This document shows, piece by piece, positions 37,878 through 47,014 of a stretch of DNA of 64,000 nt. A program made the position numbers and the translations under genes. The DNA comes from Climacium dendroides (taxonomy: Eukaryota > Streptophyta > Bryopsida > Hypnales > Climaciaceae). Position 1 is the stretch's first letter. Each line of letters begins with the position of its first letter. Location: positions 18,865,538 through 18,929,537 of the forward strand of contig OX467091.1 in assembly GCA_950106755.1 (NCBI GenBank). The letters run 5' to 3'. The notes under the pieces were generated by a model. The model saw only the letters and a program-made list of their open reading frames with translations. It searched no databases and was not told where the DNA came from.

Positions 37878-39722
37878 TCACTTGTGGCACTGGCAGTCCA
37901 CGCATTTGCAGTTTGGCCCGCACTTGCAGTCGTTCTCTGCGTTGTAGCTGTCAATCACAAGAGAGAATTGAGGATTAGAAAACCACCACGGCTTGCAAAC
38001 TATGATGCCCAGCATCATTCGTAGAACACACTAGAAGTTCCAAAGGTCTACACAATTCCGGCATCCATTTAATATACTCAACCCTCAAACTCTGATATTA
38101 TACATTCTCTCTTACTGTTTCCGAATCTGATTTGGGAAACTTCCACACGCCAAGTTCTGAACAGATTTCTCAGTGCCCCTTAGAAGCCCATTTGTCCCGA
38201 GGCAGTGCAATTACAATGAGTCTTGTCTAAAGGCAACGGTAATTTCATCCGAAATATTTAATAACAGATACAATACTCACTTGCGGAGACCACCGAACGT
38301 TGGCTCAGCCATGTTTCTGCCGCATCTGTCACAGATACATCCAATAAAGTAAATCAGATCATATGGCAGTAAAACAAATTACGCGTGAGACTAATCGAAA
38401 AATTATAAAATGTCGATCGCAAGAAACAGCAGGAGAGTATATCAAAATTGAATTGGCGCAGAGGCATCTTGAATTTTTCTGGACACAATACTCAAATGCA
38501 GTATAATCACGTTCATATTGTGCATTAAATTAAGTGCGATAACGACAAAATGGAATGGATGTCATATATGTTCCCACGATATCCAAACCAAACACATTCC
38601 CTTCCATCGCCTTCCAACACAAGACCAGACGTACACAAATTTATATCCCGCACCAATTACAACCATATATCCTAATGCGCAATCACCACAATCGATACCA
38701 AAATCGGTACCATATCGTTACCAAAATCTCTGAAAATAAACTACCTCTGTACCATACCAGGGGGTCGCAGGTACAAGAAAGACTCGAAATAAAATCAACA
38801 ATATTTCAGTAAAATGAAAAACAGAGTATCAAGCCACACACTCCAAATACAAAAGCACGACAACATGTGTGCCATCAATCAAGTACCAGATCATAAAATC
38901 CTCCGTCAAACTCACAAGAAACTTTAACTACGCTCCAACCTCCAAAACCTGACTGTAAGAAAAATTACACCGCACCAACGAACCCAAACTGAACTAAAGA
39001 ACCGTTTCCACTCTCCCTACCTCATTAGTACAAATTTTACCACAGACTATCAAGCCACACAATCCGAAATACAAATCGAAGACATCAAGTTCTCCATCAA
39101 CGAAGCACCGGATCGTAAGAGCCTTCGACAAACACAAAAAAAACTCAAATTAAGTTCCAACCTGCCTCCCAAAACAGTCAACATAAAAACAAACTCAAGA
39201 GTTCCATCAATCAAGTACTAGATCATAAAGTCCTCCGTCAAGTAAACAAGAAAAGTGCACAAAGCTCCAATCAGACACTTTGAGCAAAATTACAGCGCTC
39301 CAAGCCATCAATAGAACAAATAACACAAGAACTCGATCCACTGAAGCGTTACGTTCAAGAAGACAGTTCAACTTAGAAGCAGCCGGAGCCGCAGGTGCCA
39401 ACAAGTACCAACTAGATCATAAGATCCTTCGTCAAGTACACAACAAACGTGAACAAAGCTCCAATATATCAAAACGTGTGAGTGAAACCACAGCGCTCCA
39501 AGCAATCCAAACTGACTTACCGAAGCGTCCGTATTCAAGCTCCCGCAGAACCGAAAAGTCATCTAGCACACAACAGCGAGAAAACAACACACGAACTCGA
39601 TCGACTAAAGCCTTAATTAATTAAATTCAAGAAGGAGAGTTCGTTAATTGAACGTACGAGCAGCTGGAGCCGCAGGTGCAACTGGCACCGCACTTGCAGT
39701 TGGAGTTGCCGCAGCCTGACAT
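37878..39722 (-). CDS. Plant metallothionein, 59 aa, three exons
   Basis: The exons on the minus strand are 39658-39722 (65 nt), 38281-38325 (45 nt) and 37878-37947 (70 nt), with GT-AG borders and continuous phase, ending at TGA. The protein has two cysteine blocks. The N-terminal block, from MSGCGNSNCKCGASCTCG, is arranged in Cys-X-Cys and Cys-X-X-X-Cys spacing. The C-terminal block contains DCKCGPNCKC and DCQC, ending in His-Lys. A cysteine-free linker with MAEPTFGGLRNYNAEN lies between. Metallothioneins are cytosolic chelators of copper, zinc and cadmium through thiolate clusters; the two-block layout fits the plant type. The ATG at 39722 starts the first Cys block. A TGCGCAC word (39774-39780), matching the animal metal-response core, lies in the leader; its meaning in plants is unproven. 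Intron 1 (1332 bp) is built of degenerate repeats, including a relic of exon 1. Confidence 0.85.
38826..39660 (-). repeat. Degenerate tandem repeats inside metallothionein intron 1, with an exon-1 relic
   Basis: Blocks containing AAGTACNNGATCATAA, then TCCTCCGTCAA and AGCTCCAA, occur near 38881, 39102, 39212 and 39402. TATCAAGCCACAC recurs at 38827 and 39048. A second pair of blocks starts near 39294 and 39481 with GCGCTCCAAGC and shares AACACACGAACTCGATC-type text. At about 39380-39400, AGCCGGAGCCGCAGGTGCC repeats the 3' end of exon 1 (39661-39679), offset by 281 bp. The donor site beside that relic is lost. Confidence 0.7.
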
Positions 39723-40441
39723 GGTGACGAAGGGCTGTAAGGGATGCGAGGTCGTCGAAATTGGCGAAAGAGATGCGCACACACGAAGACGGCAAGACGC
39801 TGAAGCTTGGAAACAGAAGATGCAATTGCACTTCTCAGGGCGCCCCCTGAGGCCTTTTTGTGCAGCACGCTCTCCTCGGGGACGACGCCTGCCAACCGTC
39901 AGATTGATTCTCCCATCGGAAGGGTATCATTCGTGCTGTGACGGCCGCGGTGGGCCCCGCTGTAGCTTCGGGGAACGTTCGGGAGGCCAACGGGGAACGT
40001 AAGCGTAACTAGTGATGTTTGGATTTCAGTTGGAGAGGCTGTCGGTTTCCACTTTCCAGCGTACTGAACGGGGGTGGTTGGATTACTAGTAAGTACCTTT
40101 GGATCTTTTGGGGAGGGACGTGCTTGGCTCCCCTTGAAAGGAGGGTTTTTCAACTCCGTACCATCATCCAAATCTAACGGCCCCTCTTTGATGAATAATG
40201 TTATTGTGTGAGGTCTTTTTTTGGTAGCTTTTCTTTGGTTTTTATGGTTTTCATTGTTTTCATTGTTTTTTGTTTTTTAAATTAGTTTGGAAGTTTGAAT
40301 GAACTAGTTGTGATGATGAACCTTTGAAGGACGGTGAAGCCAAAAAGTAGTTCATAGATGACTTCATTGTTCAATGTAGAAACAAAGTCAATCCAACTAT
40401 TGGTTCAATAATTGGAGCAATTTCAGTAGTGACTACCTTGG
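39723..40441 (-). promoter_or_regulatory. Promoter and 5' leader region of the metallothionein gene
   Basis: GC-rich up to about 40170, then abruptly AT-rich. The GC-rich part opens long frames on both strands (for example 39676-40002 plus) that overlap exon 1 out of frame and have no family signature. I treat them as composition artefacts. No clear TATA box could be assigned. Confidence 0.4.
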
Positions 40442-41404
40442 TTAACCCCTAAAAGATTTTGAATATGTTTTCACCAAAAATGTTCCCAAATTGCCATCTC
40501 TAGTACGAGTACCAAATTTAAAAAAAAAATATTTTTGGACACATCTAACCGTACCATCTGTCGATCTTATATTAATTTGGTTTGAGAAGATGTGGAAAAA
40601 ATTTCAGAAATTTTTGTTGTGTAGATTGCAAAAAAATGTCAACATTTGAAGTAACAAAATCCTTTTTTGTTTTTGCAAAAAAATGGGTAGATGCACTTCA
40701 CAAGGTCAAATCATTATGAAAAAATGTCCAAAATGGTGGTTACTCTTTGGATTCATTCTTTAAGACAAGTTGGCTATATGCTTGAAAATTTTCATATCAT
40801 TTGAAATTGTACAACATATAGGAAAAAAATAGTAAGTAGAAAGAAGTAGAAAATGATTCAAAATACTAAATTGTTAACAATTTATTTATGGGATTGAAAA
40901 ATGCCAATCCCAATGGTTGTAATGTTGTAATAAACCATCTATACCTGAAGTTTTTATTTTTTTCCAAAAATATTGAAAATTGAGTTAAATAAAAGACTTC
41001 AAAGTTTATTTTAGACTATAGATTCCATAACTACCTGCAAACTACCCACAACTAAAATTCCTCATAACTTTCATCTCATTAATCAAAATGGAATGATTCA
41101 AAGATTTCCACCTACATATAAATCTAGAGAGCTAATTTTAAACTTTTATTTTTTTTTAAAAGAAAATTTTAAAGAAGTTTTTTTGTTGCCTGGATTGCTC
41201 ACCGAATGTTGAAAATTACATATCATATAGTAACTTTTTAACCATGTAGTCAAAAGTTATGAAAATTGTTGGACCTAAAAGCTACTCCATGGGTTTATAT
41301 TGTGTGAAATTTTCAACGAAAGAAAATAAAATTTCCATTTGTAGTGAGCTGCCCCAAATCGCTATGTTGCCAAAAAAAACACTTTTTGGTCCTTTAGGGG
41401 TTAA
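40442..41404 (+). mobile_element. TTAA-bounded element with CCCCTAAAAG / CTTTTAGGGG-type termini (963 bp)
   Basis: The left border is TTAA (40442-40445) followed by CCCCTAAAAG. The right border is CCTTTAGGGG followed by TTAA (41401-41404). Outside the two TTAA copies the flanks differ. So either TTAA is the target duplication of an element with CCCC...GGGG ends, as in the piggyBac superfamily, or TTAA is part of a short inverted repeat. The body is AT-rich without a transposase frame. It has a full-length relative at 18035-18987 and partial ones elsewhere in the window. Confidence 0.65.
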
Positions 41405-41408
41405 TTAT

Positions 41409-43722
41409 GGGAGGCTACCCTACGCTTGGGTCAAATTTGTCAAAAAATAAATCAAAATATAAATAAATAGGGCATGAAATGAAATTTTTAGAAATTATAA
41501 CATGGTGTATATGAACATTGTAGAAAATATTAATGAAAATAATATGAAATCTGAAAAAATATTGTAGAAAATATTATAATTAAAGCTAAGTAAAGCCACC
41601 TCAAAGTGTGGAAGCTCCACTTGTGGTCTCACAAAATTTAGGAAGAGTTGAACTAATGACACTGTAGTGTAGTTAAGCTATAGTGCCTTGCACTACAGTC
41701 CATGAATAATTCATAATAAAATCAGAAAAAAAAATTATAAATTATAAAAGTAGATAATAAAGTGGATATTAGACCAAAAAGAAAATATTTTGTATGGGGT
41801 CTTACAAACCTGACCCCAACATATGATATGTCCTTTAAGGAGGTAAACCCTTAAGTACAAGGGGGTGATTTTCACAAAAAGTATTAAATATTGTGACTTT
41901 TTAGTGCATTGAGCATAATTGAAACTCAAAAACAATTTTCAAACTTTCAGCCATACAAATTTGTATTAAACTACTATAGGAACGTGATAAAAAATTTAGT
42001 CCATTTGGCTATGTAGATTGAGCGAGAGATTGAGAGATCATAACATTTCAAGTAAGAAGGAAATAAATTTTGGACCTTGCTCAACATGGTCACCATAGTT
42101 TGAGTCAACTTTGTGGAGAAAGAGACATCATTCAACTTTGGAAATTTGGACCATTGGGTAGGTAGTTATGTTAGTTACTTTCATGTCAATTTTCAAAGAT
42201 AATGGAAGTGTCTTATAACTTCAACACTTAGATGATATCCCCCAAAAAATATGAGTAAGATTTCAATTGTTTTTGGAGATTGAATTAGTTTTTGAAAATA
42301 TCAAAAATCTTTATGGTCAACACTAAACTTTTCTAAACCCTAAATCAAGTAAGAAAAATTTGAAAATTAAAAATCTCATGAAATACACTAGAATTTGTGC
42401 TAATGGTTCTAAAATGGTTCTAATATTGTCATTTATAATGCATTGAGTGAAAATTTGGAGAAAAGACTTTTTAAAATTCCAACAATACCTTATTTCTATA
42501 TATTACTGTAAAAATATGTGGGAGAAATTTCAATCCATTTGACTTTATAAATTGCAAGATACCAGCTTTCAAAGTTAATGAAAAAATATTCACGACTTGC
42601 TTGATTGCCATTGACTTCTATATTAGCATATTGCCCATGTTGCTGAAGTTGCCTTAAAACTTTCAAGTTGTATAAATTTTGATTCATGCATTTGATTGGA
42701 AAAAAATTAAATTTTCACAAGGCCAATATATATGCACATTTTTGTTAAAAAAATTCACTTTCATCTATTAAAAAATGACTTTGTATGAACCTACCCAAGC
42801 CTTCAAAAAATTCCAAGGGAACTCATTGTCCTTTAGGGTTAAAATACTTGAAAACCTTTTTCCAATAAGGGTATTCACACCATGAAGATGATGTAAAAGT
42901 CAAGAAGTTGATACTTTGACCTTGAACCATGAAATGGATGAAAATTCAAATTAAGGTAGCTAGCTAGCTCAAAAATGACTGGATTATTGGATGGATAAGT
43001 GCATTTTAAAATTTCTATAGTCCCTCTAAAAGTCATCTTTGGAAACTTTTTGTCCAAAGATTTGTCACAAGGTTAAAAGTCACAACTAGTCCCTCAAATT
43101 GACTATTTAATGTATTTTAAAAAATTGAGATACTTATTTTTTTAAGAAAATATCTTAATTTTTTAATCTAATTTTAATATTTTTTCTATATCTTTGAGCA
43201 AATATATTACTTACTTGAATATCACCAAAAATTCTCATGAAAAAAGCCATCAATGAATGATAAGTTATTTGAATCAAAGAGTAAGAACTTCCAATATTCA
43301 GTATACCGTATGTTGGGGTCAGGTTCGTAAGACCCTATATGAAATGTTTTCTTTTTGGCCAAATATTCACTTCATTATCTACTTTTAGAATTTATAAATT
43401 TTCGTTTGATTTTATTTTGAATTATTCATGGACTATAGTGCAAGGCACTATAGCTTAACTATACTACACTGCCATTAGTTCAACTTTTCCTAAATTTTGC
43501 GGGACCACAAGTGGGGCTTCCACACTTTGAGGTGGCTTTATTCAACTTTAACTATAGTATTTTCTACAATTTTTTCTTCAGATTTCATATTATTTTCATC
43601 AATATTTTCTACAATGTTCATATACACCATGTTATAATTTCTGAAAATTTCATGTCATACCCTATTTATTTATATTTTGATTTATTTTTTAAAGAATCTA
43701 ACCCGAGCGTACGGTAGTACAT
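41409..43722. mobile_element. Element with inverted repeats of about 400 bp, containing a nested TTAA-type insertion
   Basis: The left arm (about 41409-41835) and right arm (about 43305-43722) are inverted copies at high identity over some 400 bp. Shared blocks include ATAACATGGTGTATATGAAC, GCCTTGCACTA and GGGGTC with TATGTTGGGGTCAGGTT. The outer ends read CTACCCTACGCTTGGG on the left and, reversed, CTACCGTACGCTCGGG on the right. The very long terminal inverted repeats resemble Mutator-like or foldback elements, but no 9-bp target duplication is evident. The loop contains another element end, TCCTTTAGGG then TTAA at 42839-42842. Confidence 0.7.
41842..42842 (+). mobile_element. TTAA-type element nested in the long-inverted-repeat element
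   Basis: The right end (AACTCATTGTCCTTTAGGG, then TTAA at 42839-42842) matches the right end near 20150-20226 and the left end at 43902 in reverse complement. The left end is only tentatively placed at the TAAACCCTTAAG word near 41843. Confidence 0.45.
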
Positions 43723-43901
43723 AGGGTTAGAGTGTTAATTGTCTAGTCCCGCACTAAATCCAATCCTAGACACACATCAAAGAAGTTCTTTGAAATTCTT
43801 GAGCATAGGGACTTGAGCTTGGTTCAAGGGCTATTACTTTAGAGTAGTTTTATTATAATAGGACATTCACACCAAATGCTAATTTGCATATGTAAGTGAG
43901 T

Positions 43902-45220
43902 TTAATCCCTAAAGAATCATTTGTCCCCTCAAAAGACAATTTGGGTCCAGGTAGGTTCCTATTGTTTCAATATGTAGTGACATTTTTTGAGATTTTTTGA
44001 GGTTGTGTAGTTTCCCGAGAGCTTCATGGACATATAAGTTTTGTTTCAATTGAATGCCGGATGGAAAAGTTATTGGCAGTTTTGGGCAAAATTACAATTT
44101 AGGGGCAGACTGGGCAACAAAAATTACTTTGACTCGAACCAAACAAACTAAACAACAAAGAAATATTAAGATGATTTGCCAAAAATCTTAAAAATCCTTT
44201 GAATCAAATGTCATTGTCATTTAACACTTTGCCTTCAAAAAATAATTTTGATGGCCCAAGGAATTGCTTCAATGATATTTGTCGGAATCAAGGTTGGAGA
44301 CATCATTTTTATACTGAAATCAATTGTCCACTATGAATCATCAAAAGTATGGGATAATTTGAAAATTAGAGTTGACCTCTCCTTGTCAAAATATTACAAT
44401 CATGTATGATGTAGAAATTCAGACCTCCTTTAGTCATAGTAGAATAACTTTTTTTTTTAATTTTTAATTAATAAAAGTTGGGAAATCTACCTTTTCAATT
44501 TTAATGTCCCACCAAGCAATAAAAAATATATTCTATAAAAATATTAATTATTTTTTTGAAATTATATAGATTGATACCTACTAAAAAAGATTGAACCATT
44601 GAATTCCAAATAATGAGGTAGAAGTTATGAGAAGTTTTATTTTGTGGGCAATGAAGGTAGAAAAAACATATGAAGTCATCTTTTGCTCTCAATTTTGAAA
44701 ATATTCAAATAAAAATAAAAATAAAGGATATTAGTTTTTCACTAGAACATTCTCACCATTGGGATTAGCAATTCTTGAATTCTTCCAAAAACTATTAGCA
44801 TGTTAGTTATGTCTTTCATTTAGTAACACCTTCCACTTTACAATTAAAAAAAATGAATATCAAAGTTTTTTTGGTTAAATTTTTTAATATATATTTTCAA
44901 ACCATTTTCCAACTTGATTGACTAAAATGCACAAGTTATAGGACATACTTGTTTTTTCCTAGAAATGTTGAAAGACAAAACTTCACCTTTTGGAAGGATT
45001 AGAAAAACTTATGTTTTGAAGTTTAGGCACAATGAACTTGCAATTGATGAGGATATTCACTTTAAAATTTTGGAACAATGTACTTGAGTAAGTTAACCCA
45101 AAGATCTTATGGTTGATTTTGTTAAAAAATAAGTATTGATGAAGATTTTGACCTTGCTTTGGGAACAAGTACTTTGAAGCAATTTTGGGCTTCTAAATGT
45201 GATGATTCTTTAGGGATTAA
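43902..45220 (+). mobile_element. TTAA-bounded element with a perfect 19-bp terminal inverted repeat (1319 bp)
   Basis: The left terminus TTAATCCCTAAAGAATCAT (43902-43920) is the exact reverse complement of the right terminus (45202-45220). If the outer TTAA is counted as target duplication, the element proper has a 15-bp terminal repeat TCCCTAAAGAATCAT. The interior is AT-rich and has no frame above 63 aa, so it is non-autonomous. Its ends are related to those at 20150-20226 and 26860-27088. It is the best-preserved copy of the family. Confidence 0.75.
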
Positions 45221-45897
45221 TTAAATAACTCTCTAATCATTGGTAGTTTTTTCAATGAAGTGTAGTAATATAAATGTTGAAGTCTTTAATTTCAATGAAC
45301 TGTAGATGTTTTGATGAAAGTTTTAATTGAAATTTGAATGTTTTATTGGTACTAATTCAACTTGCACTTGCAACTTGCGATCAAGGTACCAACTCTACAC
45401 TTCATTTCTCTGATACATTTTGATGCATGTATTTGTAGTTATTGATTTGAAATGGTGTAGATGAAATGATGTGAAATGTTCCACATCATTTTCTTTGGGG
45501 GACCTAGCCAAAAGAAACATCATCTAGATAGAGATAATGTAGTATGTTGTTTTCAAGAGTTGATTGGCTATTAGGGGAAGCTAAACTACTTGAATCAATT
45601 TTTAGTAAATTTTTATAGAAAGAAAAATGGAATTGGCATCTAATCTAATTCGTTTCATATTTTTTGGACCTTTATAGAATTAGTTACAAATTTTTGAAGT
45701 TGATAGAGAAGTAGGTGGATAGAAATACTTGATGGATGGAGTGCATTGTAGGTGGATGATGTAGTGAGGTGGAGGTCCCATGCAAAGGAATGTAGTAGGG
45801 AACATATTAGGAACGTAGGGGAATATCTTGGGTCCCTTTTTTTCCATTGCCCACTAGACTTTGGCTCACTACAATCTTCTAAATTCAATAGGAATTA

Positions 45898-46031
45898 GAT
45901 TATTATTATTTTTTAAAATTATTATTATTATTTTAAATTATTATTATTTTTTAAAATTATTATTATTATTTTAAATTATTATTATTTTTTAAAATTATTA
46001 TTATTTTTAAAAATTATTTTTATTATTTTAA
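45898..46031. repeat. Low-complexity ATT/TTTTAAA tandem array
   Basis: Alternating TTATTATTATT and TTTTTAAAA blocks with a repeat length of roughly 30-40 bp. Confidence 0.9.
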
Positions 46032-46275
46032 TTTGGGAGAGTTTGTCAAAGATGAATAAATGTTCCAATCCACCCTTGAGATTTTAGAGTTTTGAAATTA
46101 TGAGGTAGAAAACTTATTATCAAAAAAAGATAATGTATTGTCATTTCTCCAGACATTTGTGTCATTGCAAGATTTTTTTGGATGTGTTCCACAAACTTTT
46201 TTTTAGTGAAATTTGGTATATGTATATGTAGCATTACCTTCATTATGGTAGGTTGTTAATTCCAAAGTCCTTAGT

Positions 46276-46699
46276 GCAAAATTTTCCACAAATGGCGGTC
46301 AAAGGCAGCTGAAATTGTAGGGTGGAATTCTTCCAACTTTGAATGCTCATATCTTCCAATCTGTACCATCAAATTTGATGAAATTTTTACCACATGTTCT
46401 CAAACAAGTTAAGTACAAGATCTGATGGTTAGATTTTTTTTAAAGTATTTACTTTGGTTTTCTTAAGTGAATGCAGCAGAAGTGACAATTTTTCCACAAA
46501 TGGCGGTCAAAGGCAGCTGAAATTGTAGGGCGGAGTTCTTCCAACTTTGAATGCTCATATCTTCCAATCTGTACGGTCAAATTTGATGAAATTTTTACCA
46601 CATGTTCTCAAACAAGTTAAGTACAAGATCCTACAGTTAGATTTTTTTTGTAAAGTATTTATTTTGGTTTCCTTAAGTGAACGCAGCATAAGTGACAAT
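46276..46699 (+). repeat. 208-bp direct tandem duplication
   Basis: Two copies are offset by 208 bp (for example CCACAAATGGCGGTCAAAGG at 46286 and 46494). They are nearly identical through to AAGTGACAAT. Differences include GGTGG/GCGGA and ACCATC/ACGGTC. Confidence 0.9.
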
Positions 46700-46941
46700 G
46701 TTGAGTGGTTTTCGACCAGAAAAAACACCATTGGAACTTTAGGGGTTATAATTTGTATAAATGGTCTCAAAGTATGCACTTTTGAACATACCAAAAATCA
46801 AAGTATGCACTTTTGAACATGTGCCAAATGTCATCTTGTGAATGTTTTAAGGTGACATGGCCTCCTGAAAATCTGACGTGGCAAATCAGACCTTCACGTA
46901 AAGTAAAGTAAAAAAATCAAGGAAATCAAAAATCAAAGCAG

Positions 46942-47014
46942 TAGTCCCTGCGGGTTTCGAACCCGCGACCTTTCGCGTGTAAAGCGAACGTGATAACCAC
47001 TACACTAAAGGACC
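46942..47014 (-). tRNA. tRNA-Val, anticodon UAC
   Basis: Read on the minus strand, 73 nt fold as a standard cloverleaf. The acceptor GGTCCTT pairs with AGGGACT (with G-U at 1-72), followed by discriminator A. The D arm contains the A-box TAGTGTAGTGGTTA. The anticodon stem TTCGC/GCGAA encloses the loop TTTACAC, placing UAC at 34-36. The T arm GCGGG TTCGAAA CCCGC carries the B-box. There is no intron and CCA is not encoded, as in nuclear genes. A run of five T (46928-46932 on the complement) follows and suits RNA polymerase III termination. Confidence 0.95.

Larger units (their letters stand above)
45221..46941. other. Gene-free AT-rich region up to the tRNA gene
   Basis: No gene supported. 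It holds a low-complexity TTATTATTATTTT repeat (45898-46031), a 208-bp tandem duplication (46276-46699), a TTAA-type terminus (AACTTTAGGGG then TTAT, 46736-46748) and a short direct repeat (CAAAGTATGCACTTTTGAAC at 46768 and 46799). Confidence 0.55.

Noticed and set aside
39280..40002. Plus-strand frames of 108-114 aa
   Set aside because: They run through the metallothionein intron repeats and leader; internal repetition (for example ALQAI and TRTRST twice) reflects DNA repeats, not a protein.
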